From positions 1,612,001-1,676,000 of the forward strand of contig JARWMV010000238.1 of assembly GCA_030998015.1 (NCBI GenBank): a stretch of DNA of 64,000 bases, read 5' to 3'. A program made the translations under genes and the position numbers. The stretch's first letter is position 1. Each line of letters opens with the position of its first letter. Positions 43,111-55,765 of the stretch are shown here, one piece after another. The notes below the pieces were generated by a model, which did not search any database, was not told the origin of the DNA, and saw only the letters and a program-made list of their open reading frames with translations. The DNA comes from Ceratorhiza oryzae-sativae (lineage: Eukaryota > Basidiomycota > Agaricomycetes > Cantharellales > Ceratobasidiaceae).

Positions 43111-46100
43111 GTATTTCTTATTTCGTCGCTTCATATATTGATTCGATTGTGGGTAGCTAGATTGACCGAACCGTTACGTTTAGCGTAGCCTGTTAGTTTC
43201 CGATTCCTCCACACAACCGTACTCGTCAACTTCTCTACGCCGCGCTGGTTGATTTGCCAAGGGCTGGATCATACCCAGGTGCAAATGATGCTGCAATCTA
43301 CTTATTATTGACTTCGCTATGACTCTCGTAAACACAAGGTAAATTAACTTGTCCAGCACACTGGCTTTCTACCATTCAACGTATGCTATCTCACCAAGAA
43401 ACACTTGTAAAGTCGTGCTCAGTAACCGGGATGTAACGAATGCAGATTCGAACGAGCATACCGATTGTGATTCCTATCAACTTCATGAAAACTGCATCAA
43501 CCCCTCCTCCAGAGCTGAAACCAAACGTCCAACTCCTGCATTGGGGACGACCATTGCCTTCGCAATCCCAGGGTCGATATTTCTGCTTTATTTGGCCAGC
43601 CTTCCGATTCATCTTTATTATGTTGGATCACATTCTGCTGCCGCCGCGAGGTGCTCATTCGAGCCAATTGGGGACAGAATGTTCGACGCTCTGCGATGAG
43701 AGGCCAACTGCTCCACCGATCGCAAAGATACACGACCAAAGAAATTTTGCCTTGAGAGAGGCACCGGAATAATCGCAGTGTTGGGTGATAGAAAAATTTG
43801 AGATTTAAGTTACTCCAATATACGGAGATGACATCATGAGAAGATACAGGTCGCCAAGTCCCAGCATCGTTATCTATGTCTCATTGGGCAGCCTTGGCGC
43901 TGACTCCAACGCGACATGCCGTAAACCCATGGCTGTGGACGACGCATATAACCGCCTTCCGTTACGTCAAGTTTGAAGCTCCTGGTATTCAGCCGCGTAG
44001 TTCGTTTCTGGGAATGATAGTGGCGAGAACTAAGTTCGTAAAACCACGGCCTCAGCGTGGGAAAAGCGGGAACTGGAACTGTCTTAGACGGCAACCCAGA
44101 CTGGCTACCGGAGCCAAATAACAAAAAGAGGCGGTAGTCTAGGATAGCGGGTATATCACCCCATATGATCATCGCATTTATGAAACACTCTGAGTGCCGC
44201 CTAAGCGCTCTGCTGTAGCGTATGAAAATACTCGGAGCGGAGAGCCTCCACAATCATGAAGCAGGTAAGCAGCGACATGAACGTACTTACCGCTACCAAT
44301 GTATCACAAGTAATCATCCATGAATGCATGTCGTTGAAACGAACGTCTTCCAGGACTGACTGATTCCCAACCTGCGTTAATCCTGTGATCCGGCGCCGGG
44401 CAAAATTAAGAAACGAGCAGAAAACGTCGCCCATTAGGTGCGTAGGAATACAGGGCAAACTGAATATACTACATAGCCGTGGTTCTTGAGCTTGAGCTTG
44501 TAGGCGGCCGAGTTATTGCCCCCCAATTACGCTAGGCATTTGAAGCAGGACGTCAACCGAGTGCTCATAGTTCAATCCTAGGTTCACTTAAGCCTATATA
44601 TACAATGTTTCAGGACTGAATCGACTCTCAAACACGACAGAGCAGTCCCAAGCAGTGTGATCCTATGCACTGAGTCGTGCGTTGGTCACGTGGTTGATGC
44701 ATGTAATCACCACGAGTTTCGAGCTTTTGCCCTGAGCCTCGCACATCAATGTTTATCGCTTTTCGCCTCGGTTGAGATATCGATAGTACAAGGGAGTAAA
44801 ATGAGATATGGGAGAGGGCATGAGGGGTATAGGAATGTCTCCGGAAAAGATGGATGTTCACATGGGCGATGGAAGCGTACTCCAGAGTTGCGCGGATGCC
44901 TTTCATCACTACGGAAAGTCTGAAGTCATACACCATTTGGTGACGTATCTAATTCTATTAGTGCACTCATCGTAGAGTTTCGAAGCCCCGGAGATCGTAC
45001 CTCGATGAGCATCGTGTTCCCAACGATTGGAATCCGTCAGCCTGCAACGTGCTTGAACAAACTCGTGTTTTTATTGTTTAACTTTACAATTGATTTTCGG
45101 AAGTTTTGGAAGATCGATAAACATTATCTATACTCGAGCCTAACGGTCCGATGCAACCATTCTTCCTCGCAAGACTATTGTTTACCTATATTTGGGGGAT
45201 ATAAGGTCGGTGTGGAACATACTTGCAATCCAGCGGCGCTCTTCAGATGACACCACGATGAAAAACGCCCAACTGCGGCTGAGCTGGACTTGGAAGCATA
45301 ACAGATTTTAACGGACATCCTGATGTACCTTACATGCTTAATCGATTTTTGATGCATCGTGGTAGTCGTAGGGCACGAAATATGCGGCATATTCCGGCCG
45401 CTCCTTTTGACAGCTGCTCGGTCGTAATATCGCTTCTGCTTTTCGTATTGCTGTACACTATATGCGCCTCGGCCGGTGGATCACAGCGTGGAACGGCTGT
45501 ATAACCATCTCTCCGTTCATATAGACTGCCCTAGCACCCAGCCTCGTGCGTCGCATAACCTAATTCGGAACACAGCGGCTATGGCGGTCGGCCGCAAAGC
45601 CGGACGAGCAATAAGCAATCTTTTCGTCACTCTCGACGGTTTGGTCTGTGTCTACAACCCTCTCACCAAGAAGATCTATGACGTCGATGGTTCACCGAAA
45701 GTCTAATTCGCATTACCCCAAGATTGGAATCTCGACCAGTCAAGAGAAACTTCCACGCGGGGGACCGGTTGTAACCCGACCGTTCCTGCGCGGGTGGGCC
45801 CCGCTCTGTGGTCGCCTTTCAGCCCGGAGATGGTGATTATCGTCCCGCAGCCCGTCTCATCACTGCCTACTCGGGAGCGTCGCCTTTCCCATACGAGTCG
45901 GGAGTCCATTCACGAGCCCGAAGAACAAACCCATGCCTCGCCGTCTACACAAGCCATGAAACCGCATTGGACAAACGGGCCACACCACGCGGTCCGACTC
46001 CGGAACACTGCTGCTGCTACGCGCACGATTATGGCGAATAACCCTAGCCTCACACATCCCCCGGAATTGAGAACCCATTCCCTCGCACATATCGCGCGAT

Positions 46101-46436
46101 GTAAGTCTGGTACATCATGTCCTGTTATGTCGAAAGTGCCACAGCCACCAGTCAGCCTTGTGCCCACCTCGCGGCTACACCGAGGTCAGCCCATGATGTA
46201 GTGGTCGTGTGAAGAGTATATAGCCAGTGGATGATCATACCGAGGGGACAACATCGCTAGTTCGTTTACTGCACGGGTCGCAGGCTCACGAGCACAAACC
46301 CCCTTCGATTTTATCATTCAGTTTCGCCCCTGCATCTGTCAAGTTTTAGCAAGCTCTGTTTCACTAAACTATTATCTGGTACTTTGAGCGTCCTTTCGCA
46401 CGATAGTTGGATTTTATAGACCGATAGATTGACATT
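43111..46436. other. 3.3-kb stretch without a supportable gene
   Basis: Short open frames. A minus-strand segment near 44201-44458 has one hydrophobic stretch ('TLVAVSTFMSLLTCFMIVEA') that could be a membrane helix of a broken gene. CpG-rich overlapping frames at 45476-46200 show no motif. Confidence 0.4.
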
Positions 46437-49338
46437 ATGATCGTCTCTACAGCATCCATCCTCAATAGAATGCGCGGCTTCACAGGATCCCCAAGCTCGC
46501 CCACCAGGTCCAACCAGGAGTCCCAGAACGCGGCTGGTTCGCGCCTCGGGTTCCTCTACTACTACTGCAACCCCAAGATGCTCCTCCGCCGCGAGTTTTA
46601 CGTTTCGGGCCTCAAGGGCAGCGCCCTCACGATTGTCGCCGTCTTGTCCGTCATCGCCCTCTACTCAGTTGTCGCCGCCGTGTCGGTGATGAACCTTCTC
46701 AAATATATCAAGAGCAGGAGGCCGATTCGCAAGGCTCCCTCATCTCCCAGCCTCCACCGGGCGATTTCGAGCTCGCTGACAAGGCTACTGGCAAACCTGT
46801 CGACGAGGCTGGGTTTGATCTCGACAGTGTGCAGGAGATTCCAGGCGAGATAGAACTCGCCGCCCTCAGAGATGGTAAGCCTAGTGTAAACCGTTCCTGT
46901 GGCCCAGCTCATGTGCCTGTAGCCATGCCTTCGCCCGAGCTCATTCCGGAGATCAATGACGACAACAAGGCGGAGGGGCGCGAGACTACTCGTGGTCTCA
47001 TGTCCGACGACGATACCACTTTCGTTGGCCAGGACGAGCGTGTTGCCGCCCAGGCCAGCCCAGAGGCTCGACTGATTGCGGTCATGCCTCTCGAGGCCAA
47101 GTTTGAGCGCCCACTCTCTCCACCAGCAACTCCCCCGACTGAAGCTCGGGTCGAGGCTCTTGACGTCGATGACAAGTTCGGCCTTGAACGAAAACCGAGC
47201 AAAGCAGATATGGTGATCGAAAAGGCGACCGAGATGACTGCCCAGGTGGTGGGGGAAGCCGCTAAAGCCGTCGAGGAACACAAGCAAGTCGTCGAGTCGC
47301 ATGATGTACCCGCCCCTCCATCGGAGCCCGAGCCAGCACCCGAGAGTGCACCTGAGCCATCTCCTGCGCCCACGCCTGGACCTACGCTCCACGAAGCCAC
47401 GCCTGAATCCGAGTTTATCGTGGTATTCCAACCCGAGCCTGAGACTCCCCAAGTCGAGGAGCCTGCGCCACTGGAGATCAGGCCTGTCGAACCCGTCGCA
47501 GTTGCAGGGTCTCTGCCTGCTCAAGTCGAAGAGCCTTCTGAGCTCGCTGCAGTCGCCGTCGAAGCGGAGAAAGTGCCTTCAGGTAGGGGCTGATTCTCGT
47601 GGTGTGCATCCTGATCCTCGTGCTGACCCTTTCCTTTTAGTCGAAGAACCGATGCTTGCAGTTGTACCTGAGGCACCAGTCATGGTCGCCGAGCCCGAGA
47701 CTGTGGATCCTCCCAAACCAATCGAAGCTGTCGAAGCACCCAAACTAGTGGAGGAGGTAAAGCCGTTCGTGGTCGAGGAGCCAACCGTAATCGAGGTGCC
47801 AAAGGTGGTCGAGGAGCTTCAGGTGGTCGAGGAGCCTCAACTTATCGATGAGCCAAAGAAAACCGAGGAGCCTAAGGTTGTCGAACAACCCGAGGTCGTC
47901 GAGGAGCCCACAACAATCGATGAGCCCAAGCCCACCGAGAGCCCCGTCCGATCTAAACGCGCCGAATCGCCCAAACAGACCTTCCCAACTCCCAAAGATT
48001 CTCCCGCGCTCACCCGCACCGGCACCCGCCATTCCCAAGACCCTCGCCCGCCCCCGCGTCGTACGTCGTGCGACTGGAAGCACCGCCGCGTCGGCAGCCA
48101 TCTCAACAGCCGCACCGGCCGTGACGACGGGCACGATCGACAAGGCGCACGATGCGCTCGGCTCGATCTTGGGTAAAGAACGCGAAAGGCCCGCGAGCCC
48201 GGCGTTTGGGAGGAGCGCGAGTCCAGCGTTGAGTCGGTCTGCGAGCCCCGCGATGGGCCGATCGGCTAGCCCCGCGCTCAACAGGTCTGCCAGTCCGGCA
48301 CTTGGGAGGAGTGGATCGCCTGCTCCTGGACCACGTTCGGACTCCCCCTCGAGCGATGTGTCGAACTCCCGGCCAGCCTCGCCCTCTCCGGCTCCCAGTA
48401 CGACGGCCCGACGGGGAAGCATTGTCCAGCGTCAATCTGGCCTGGCTACTGTCACCAACGCACCCGCCCGTCCGCCCTCGCGCCAATCGACCTTCTCCAA
48501 CATCCCGCGCAGCGGAAATACGAGCCCTCCACCGATGCCACTCCCGCCTCAACGTCAATCCAGCAGCGGAAGCCTCGGTCGATCCGGTTCGCCGCCTCCT
48601 CTACCCGTCGTCACGGCCGGCACAGTGCTCTCGCGCAAGGCCACCCTCGACGCCAAGGATTCCGTCGGTTCGCCCCCAGCTCCAAACCCGGCTCGACGTG
48701 CGCCCAGCGCAACTCGCGGCACACCCGCTCGTTCGACGACCCCGGCTGAAGAGTCCACCACCGCGAACAACACCACAAGTCCGCGCAAAAAGGTGCCCTT
48801 CCCGGGCGGAAACGCAAACGCCAACGCCAACGCCGGCGCCGAGTCCCCGAGCCGAGCCCCAACACGAGCCCGAATCGGCCCCGGCCAAAGCCGCGCACGT
48901 CAACGTCGGGAGGCGGAAATGCCGTCCAAGCATCTCTTTTGGCCAATTTAGCAGGAAACACAGGGGCTGCACCAGCCCCTAAGCCTCAAGCACCCGTCCG
49001 TCGCGATTCGATCGCATCTGCAGTGAGCAAACGAGACTCGATTTTCAGTGTGTCTGAATCCAGCGATCTGAACACATCTGCGTCTGATCTAGACTTCACG
49101 AATGGCGAGGGCCTCAGCGGATGGGGATCAGGAACGCGTAGATTCAATTGGGAGACCTCGAAGGGCGGAGCGGTTTGATTCGATGGCGTCGGTGATGAGT
49201 GCGGATTCGATGATGTCAGTTTCGTCCATGGGTTCGATGAGCGGCGATGACGAGGAGAAGAAAAAGAAGCGCGCAAAGAGGAGGGCCAAGGCTCAAGCAA
49301 AGGCAGCGAAGAAGCAGAAGCGGGGGAAGAGGAACTAG
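46437..49338 (+). CDS. Membrane-anchored Pro/Ala/Glu- and Ser-rich protein, unrecognised
   Basis: The N-terminus has a hydrophobic helix ('ALTIVAVLSVIALYSVVAAV') after a short Arg/Ser-rich segment. Then comes a long disordered region: Glu/Pro/Val repeats of the type 'VVEEP' and 'EVPKVVEE' around 47640-47930, Ser/Pro repeats 'GRSASPA' around 48200-48310, and a C-terminus with 'FDSMASVMSADSMM' and a Lys/Arg-rich tail ending at 49338. Likely introns: one near 46669-46718 or inside it, 46875-46922, 47583-47640 and possibly 48061-48097 (37 bp). The frame changes near 48850-48900 and near 49170 have no convincing intron, so the sequence may hold base errors or the gene may be damaged. I do not recognise the family. 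Confidence 0.6.
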
Positions 49339-49835
49339 GGTGCTGGTCGCCTGTTTCCGGTATTCAATTTGTTTTGAGGGGCGGAGGGATGGGAGATCGG
49401 ACGGTCGAGAATGCGAGTCTGGATTGATTATGTCGGACAGGAAGGATAGACACGAGCCTTTCTGGGCCGATGGTATGGATAGGATTAGAGCTTCTGATGC
49501 CTTTGTTTTGCTTTCTTGTATAAACTCCTTCGAATGCACATGCGCCCGCTCAGTCTTATCGTCGAGGGACCTGGTTTAAGCTTGTCGAAACCCCGTTTCC
49601 TATTCAATTATCACGATTTGAGTTTACGGTTTATGCGTGAAGGACCACACGCACCGCTGTGCTTATTGTCTAGTCAGATTCAGATATCAAGTGGGGCGGT
49701 GTTTTCTATTGCGGCGGCAGAGTAAGTACACGTTGAGATAGAAGAACAGGTACTCCAACAAATCGGATGGAACTCACTCGGCCAACACGATGTTACGTCG
49801 AGGCCTCAGACTGAGATCCAACATGCTGAACTCGC

Positions 49836-50084
49836 TCATACACCTCTCGCTTCCGTGGATTCGAGCAGTTCTTGTTCACGCTGCTTTTTCTTTGCAGCCT
49901 GACGAGCCTCGTCTCGGACGACACCTTGGTACATGGTCTGCGGAAATTCATTTATACGAGCTGGTAAATGAAAGATGAAAAGACGTACGTCCTGCTCTCG
50001 TCTCTGCTGCGCATGCACGCCCCAGACTGCGACGCCCGCAAACACGATGGACGCAACGAGCGTAGCCTTGGCCGCACGAGACAT
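49836..50084 (-). CDS. PET117: Cytochrome c oxidase assembly factor PET117-like, 65 aa
   Basis: Exons 50084-49989 and 49937-49836 (51-bp intron GTACGT...CGCAG) give 65 aa. 'MSRAAKATLVASIVFAGVAV' is the N-terminal membrane anchor, followed by 'HAQQRREQD' and 'MYQGVVRDEARQAAKKKQRE', the hallmark of the Pet117 family (helix, then charged tail). Pet117 sits in the mitochondrial inner membrane and couples heme A synthesis to complex IV assembly. It is divergent from ATP4, 117 bp apart. Small size is usual for the family. Confidence 0.8.
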   Translation of the reverse strand: MSRAAKATLVASIVFAGVAVWGVHAQQRREQDVRLFIFHLPARINEFPQTMYQGVVRDEARQAAKKKQREQELLESTEARGV

Positions 50085-50201
50085 TGGAGTGGTAAAGTCG
50101 AGCTTAATCGATTTTCTAATTTGATTCCGGGGTGACGAATCCGACTCGTTCCGGATCGGGAGTAATTTGCACTTGACCATCACTTTCCTTCGACTCTAAC
50201 A
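50085..50201. promoter_or_regulatory. Bidirectional promoter between PET117 and ATP4
   Basis: Only 117 bp separate the two start codons, so the two mitochondrial respiratory genes must share regulatory DNA. No clear TATA is present. Co-regulation is inferred. Confidence 0.5.
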
Positions 50202-51200
50202 ATGGCCTCTCGTCTTGCCCTGCAATCGCTTCGGGGGTCCTGTAGGTTTTGTATAAACGATGGAGCATGGGTGAAATTTAATGGAGATTTATACAATTTC
50301 TTTTAGCGGCCATCTTACGTCGACAGGCACAGACGGTCCCACGCCTTGCAACCATCCAAAGGTGAGTTTATGCTCCTGGACCTGAGTTAAACAAACGCTA
50401 ATTGACCATCCTGATAGCCGCGGACTCGCAGACTGTAAATCACCCTCTAGGTTTCTTCTGTACCATCCCCTAACCCCTTCCCAGCTCCAGAGCAACGCGC
50501 CAACTCTCTCATCGATGCCCTGCCCGGAAATTCTCTGGTGACCAAGACCGGATCGGTCGTGCTGGGCACGAGCATCGCAGCTGCAGCGATCAGCCAGGAG
50601 CTCTATGTCGTTAACGAGGAAACCGTCGTTCTTGTTGGCACGGCTATCATATTCACCCTCATTGGCCGTGCGATCCGTGAGCCGTACAAGGAGTGGGCTG
50701 AGGGCCACATCAACGTGAGTCGTGCCGATCGACTACCTTGGGTTGTCCAACTTATTTGATTCAAATGAATAGCGCATCAAATCTATTCTCAACACCACCC
50801 GCCAAGAGCACACTCAAGCAGTCCAAGCTCGGATTGGGGCCGTTGAGCAAATGAAGGATGTCGTAGACATCACGAAAGGCCTGTTTGCCCTCTCGAAAGA
50901 GACCGCGAAACTCGAGCACGAGGCATTCACCCAACGCCAACAGGCCGCGGTTGCGGCTGAAGTCAAGGCCGTCTTGGACAGCTGGGTGCGATACGAGCAG
51001 CAGGAAAAGGAGAGCGAGCAGGCAGAGCTCGCCAAGCTGTGATTGAGCGCGTGAGTAAGAGTTTGACCGATCCAAAGAATCAGGCGGAGATTCTGGCGAA
51101 TGCGGTTGCCGAGGTTGAGCGTGAGTCGTCATAACTCCCTTGTTTGAGACACCTGACTGACGCAAAATCTGCAGAACTCGTCAAGAGCAAGGCGATCTGA
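50202..51200 (+). CDS. ATP4: F1Fo ATP synthase subunit 4 (b), mitochondrial; one-base frameshift in exon 5
   Basis: Exons 50202-50241, 50307-50361, 50418-50434, 50485-50714, 50773-51120 and 51175-51200. The product has a mitochondrial presequence ('MASRLALQSLR'), then 'RANSLIDALPGNSLVTKTG', two membrane helices ('VVLGTSIAAAAISQELYVV' and 'VVLVGTAIIFTLIG') and the long stator helix with 'VLDSWVRYEQQEKESEQAE'. Subunit b forms the peripheral stalk of complex V. In exon 5 the frame shifts after 'AELAK' near 51038; the next frame continues correctly with 'VIERVSKSL', and the phases of all other exons fit only if one base is missing there. The gene should be essential for respiration, so a sequence error is likelier than inactivation. 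Confidence 0.9.
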
Positions 51201-51614
51201 AAACATTCCGTAATCGTACCATACGTAAAATAGATCCCTGTTCCAGCGTGTATGCACCCTTGACAATGGTTGAATCCAATACGCTCCAGATATCGCATCT
51301 ATCTTCCCCACACACATATTGCCATGTCTCCCACACGATACGATCTACCCGGAAAACACGTTGTGTCTTTCCAAAACATCATTGGCAGCCCCGATATCCG
51401 CATGCCGTCTCTCCCCGACGGGTCACGTGATGGTTCTGTCCCGCATTTCGGATCCAGGCGATAGGCAAAGGTCGGCTGACTCTCTCGACCACAGTTACCA
51501 ATACCCTTAGACTTGACTTGCTCTTGATTTCAACCACATCACCGCTCTGTCATTACTTTTCGTCTCTCCGTCTCAAACTACAGCATACTACTTTTTGATT
51601 TAATTTGTTGTCAG

Positions 51615-52972
51615 ATGGCTAGTGCCGGACAAGGTGAGACGTGGCGCGGAAGTCGGTGGAAGGAGAGAACTGATGCTTGTCGCAGATGTTCCCATCAGCC
51701 CGTTGTTAGATTTCACTGCGGGGACTATCGGAGGTTTGTTTCTAGTTCTTTCTCTGCCTCACTTGGCTGACCGGGATGCGTAGGAATGGTCGGGTTGGCT
51801 GTTGGGTTCCCGTTTGATACGAGTAAGCTCCTCTCCTCGCGCCTGTTTTCCGAAACTCATTGGGCTGTTATAGTCAAAGTCCGACTTCAGCATCCCGAAA
51901 CGATGGCCCGCTACCGAAACTCGGTTCAAGCGTTGTTCAAGATCATACGCGAAGAGCGGGTCGCAGGACTTTTCAAGGGGATCTCGTCGCCGATGGTGAG
52001 CCCGACGCTGTTCGATTTCTATACCATAGCTCACGAAACCTAGGCTGGATGCGCATTCCTCAACGGGTTGGTATTTGCCAGTACCGGCTATCTGTGAGTT
52101 TTTTTCCCAGTATAGGTTGGGCGTAATGCTTACTACCCGATCCGTCATCCCCTTTTCCTCCCCTGAAATTTGGCAGAATCCAAGCCCAACTACCCGACGC
52201 ATCCACCAAACCCACCCTCACCCAGATCACCCTCGCCGGCGCTGGAACCGGCATCATCGGTGCATTCATCGCCACTCCGACCGAACTCATCAAAATTCGT
52301 CAACAGGCGAATACGAGCTCCGGCAAGCAGCCTTCGGCCTGGAGCGTTGCTCGGGCCTTGTACGAGGGGCATGGGATGAGGGGGTTGTATCGAGGATTTT
52401 GGAGTACCGCGGGCAGGGACATGAGTTATGGGGCGTATTTTGCGACGTATGAAGGGATGAGACGGTTGTTGACGACGAGGACCCCCGACGGTAAAGAGAA
52501 ACCCTTGGGATGGGGACGATTGATGGTTGCAGGAGGTGTTGCCGGAGTACGTCATAGCGTTTCATCCTTCTACTCAATCGCCTGATTTGGGTCATCCTAG
52601 ATCTCTGGTTGGATATTTACCTTCCATCTTGACTCGATCAAGACTCGTGTGCAGAGTGTCGATTACGCGCCTCCCAGATATCACTACACTCCCTCTCCAG
52701 CACTCGTACCCAGCTTTCCCTCGCGCGCGCGTATTCCAATTCGGCCCCAGCAGTCTCACCTTACCGGACCACATGGAGTACGACGATGCATATGTATCGT
52801 ACCGAGGGATTGAGGTCGTTCTGGAAGGGGTTGTGGCCTACGATTGTTCGGTACGTCTTGATTGCTCCTCAAACCTAGACTGGGCCATTGAATTGGTTGA
52901 ACGAACAGGGCTGTGCCGGTCAATATGGCTACATTCGGAGCTTATGAGCTTGTGGTTGGATTGGCTAGATAG
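51615..52972 (+). CDS. Mitochondrial carrier (SLC25) family protein
   Basis: Exons 51615-51633, 51686-51733, 51784-51822, 51874-51995, 52044-52093, 52177-52546, then 52601 onward, with the last exon 52909-52972. Three repeats of the carrier fold are visible, with signature motifs 'PFDTIKVRLQ', 'TPTELIKIRQQ' and 'HLDSIKTRVQ' (Px[DE]xx[KR]x[KR]-type), and the C-terminus is 'AVPVNMATFGAYELVVGLAR'. It moves metabolites across the inner membrane; the layout resembles carnitine/ornithine-type carriers (SLC25A20/45 group), but the substrate is not determined. The join between 'IKTRVQ' and 'YRTTWSTTMHMYRTEGLRSF' near 52665-52750 is unresolved: an unusual intron or an indel is needed. Confidence 0.85.
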
Positions 52973-54183
52973 ATATTGGTAGAACCTTTTTCTTGGATTC
53001 AACGAGGGAAGTTTTTTCATATCGTAAAGGTTGAAGCATAATCGAGGTGGGGCGTTCCGTGTATTTATATACATTTTCCGATATATTCATAGTCTTTCAC
53101 CGATATCCTACATTCGATTTCTACACAATCAACCACGAATGTGTTGATATACTCGGGACGACGACCCTTGAGAACGAGACTAATCAAACATCGTATGGCA
53201 GGGAAGCAGCTCATTCGAGGCCTCGTCTGATATCGTACGCTCAAGCTCAGGATAGATTCGAGCTAGCGCCTGTAACATACTTTTCAGGCGCTGGTCGCTA
53301 TCCCGTGCTCGGTGACGTATGTCCGGGCACAATGCTCTTGGCTTAGAATGCAGAAATTAGATAGCCCAAGAGGTCTGGTCTTCTCTCAACACTATTTCAC
53401 CGAAAGTAGTTAACTATCAGAGGAGCTCGAGGGTCAGTAAATTTGTGAGAATCTCGGAATTATATCAGTTCAAGTGCATCACATACAATTATTCGACTTT
53501 ATCTCGAACAAAGTGAGGTGTAAACAAGATACATGCGTGTACAGAGCATTAAATAAATTTGATATTGTGATTTGATCCACCCCAGACCGTGAATAGGTGT
53601 TCTTAGGAGTATTTTCGGTTTATATCTTCAGATGGCCCGTCAGCCTTACTCAACATTTTCGATTCTATCAGCCTCAACTTGGCTATCACCAGGATCGGCC
53701 AGCACATGCACCAGTAGTTGAATCAGTGGGTATAGTGATGTGGTTCTAAAGTATTAACCATATTCGTGCTACAGGCTTGCTGTAAAGGCCATCTAACAGA
53801 ACATGACGGTCTGTCAGTCATGCTCACGTGAGGTACTTTTTTTCGGCATACATATTTAACGTGCTGCGTGAACGCAAGGTCAAACAGCACGAGTGATAAA
53901 ACCAGAGAAAGGGAACATGTCAACCCAAAGGCGAGGAGCCCTAACAGAGGCAGAGAAGAATGAGCAAGAGGGCAGAGGGGCTTAATTATCACAATGATAT
54001 CGGCCCATGACTCCCTGTGTGATCTGCTTCTTAGACATAATTTCGGTAACATTCGCTGTAAAAAAACCACGGAGTGTAAACTAACCACTAATCAATCATC
54101 ATACGGTTGTATAGGACGTCATTTATCTTCAATTTGTTATAAAGAACATAACGTTTTGAGGTATTAAATTCAGTCCACCATCC
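52973..54183. other. Intergenic, no gene seen
   Basis: AT-richer sequence with short open frames only. It probably contains the 3' regions of the convergent carrier and protease genes. Confidence 0.5.
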
Positions 54184-55662
54184 TTACCAAGCCTGAGCCT
54201 TGAGGTTACTACAAGAATGATATAAGTTAGAACCATTTTTGCCATATCTGAGGGATTTCAACTCACGTAGTCCCGGACGGGGCACCAGTCACAACTGCGA
54301 CAGCATGAGATTTAAGAGATGCGCTCATAGAAGCCGGGGAAACGGAGCCGTAGCTTCCAAGAGCGACAGCAATGATGCCGGCCACCTGAGGAGTTGCCAT
54401 GGACGTTCCTGAAATCGTGTTGGAAGCTGTGTTGCTGCCGATCCATGCGCTCTTGACGTTGACACCGAGAGCCCAGACGTCAAGGACAGCTAGAGAGGAC
54501 GATGAGACAAATGGGAATACGGTGAAAAGTATGAACTTACATCCGTAGTTAGAGAAAGACGCTTTCTTGTTGGAGCTATCGACGGCCCCAATGGTGTTGG
54601 CAGCGGCGACGCGGGCGGGAGAAGTGTTGGCAGCGTTGACGTTGCTGTTACCCGCCGCAATAGTAAAGTGGACGCCCTTAGCAATGCCATTAGAGACAGC
54701 GGTATCAATGGCGGAATCGGCAGAACCACCAAGCGACATCGTGGCAACTATACAGAGTCTTGAATATTAAAACAGCATACGCATATATCTAGCACATACC
54801 ACTCGGTTTGCCGCTAGCGAGACCTTGAGTGACTGCATAGTTGACTCCAGCAATAATATCAGAGGAAGCGCACTGTCCAGCGTCAGAGCAAACTTTGACG
54901 GCCGTAATGCTTGCTCCAGTCGCAAGACCGTAGCCAGAACCAGCGGCTGTGGCAGCAGTATCTGACGGAATACTACTTAATTATTGATTCATTTTCGTGA
55001 AGCTGTGCCACTCACGGGTTCCGTGTCCATTACCATCCTTGCTGGCGTATCCGCCATAGGTGGCGCCCCACTTGGCGCGCCCACCAAAGGACGTGTGAGT
55101 CGTCAGGATGCCAGTGTCAATACCGTAGATGTTGACGCCAGCACCGTTGCCGATACGACGACTCAGGTCAGAGTCCTGGACGTCCACAGCTCGGGCAGCG
55201 AGGTTCTCATCTCCCTCAAAGTATTCGATCGTGTAGATGGTATCACTATTTGACATAAAATAAGCAAATAAAACTTCAACTATTCGCGGAGGAAAGACTC
55301 ACGCCTGAACGTATTCGACGTCAGAGGAACGACGAATGAAATCCAGAATAGGCCCTTTGAGAACACCGGCATAACCGTGGAAGACATTGTCATACTACGA
55401 ACAGCGAGTCGTTGAGTTTCCTTGTTACATCAATCTCGTGATCAGTCCGACATACTTGGTAAGTAACCCTGGAGTCGAGACTGCCAATCGCCTGGAGCAA
55501 GCGAGCAATGTGCGAGTCCTTGGAAACACCGTCCTTGAGCTTGATGATATACGAGTCCGACTTGGTAGGACCAGCGAGCTTGGTGATTGGGATCGGGGCA
55601 GGGGCAGCAAGAGCCGGAACGGCAAGGGCGGCAGCGACGACAATAGCAAGAATGGACTTCAT
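54184..55662 (-). CDS. Subtilisin-like serine protease (S8A, proteinase K type), 381 aa
   Basis: Seven exons (55662-55456, 55394-55303, 55245-55016, 54961-54800, 54747-54541, 54489-54267, 54208-54184) splice in phase to 381 codons plus TAA. A signal peptide ('MKSILAIVVAAALAVPALA') is followed by an inhibitor I9 propeptide ('SDSYIIKLKDGVSKDSHIAR'). The catalytic triad is complete: Asp in 'YGIDTGIL', His in 'GNGHGTH' and Ser in 'SGTSMATPQVAG' (about residue 331); the oxyanion Asn is in 'IAAGNSN'. It is a secreted endopeptidase activated by propeptide removal. Tandem paralog of the gene at 56541-58008, with the same exon lengths except one. Confidence 0.93.
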
Positions 55663-55758
55663 CACGATTGGAGGGTCAAGCTCTAGAAACCGATTAGGCC
55701 GAGGAAGAACAGACTACTGAAAGAGTGCTCTGAAGAGACTAGTCGATAACGAGGTGCG

Positions 55759-55765
55759 TTTTATA
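55759..55765 (-). promoter_or_regulatory. TATA box of the first subtilase gene
   Basis: 'tataaaa' on the minus strand, 97 bp upstream of the ATG at 55662. Confidence 0.6.

Noticed and set aside
46661..48971. Long minus-strand open frames opposite the Pro/Ala/Glu-rich gene
   Set aside because: They are GC-rich shadows of the repeats on the plus strand, and the plus strand has the better splice signals and composition.
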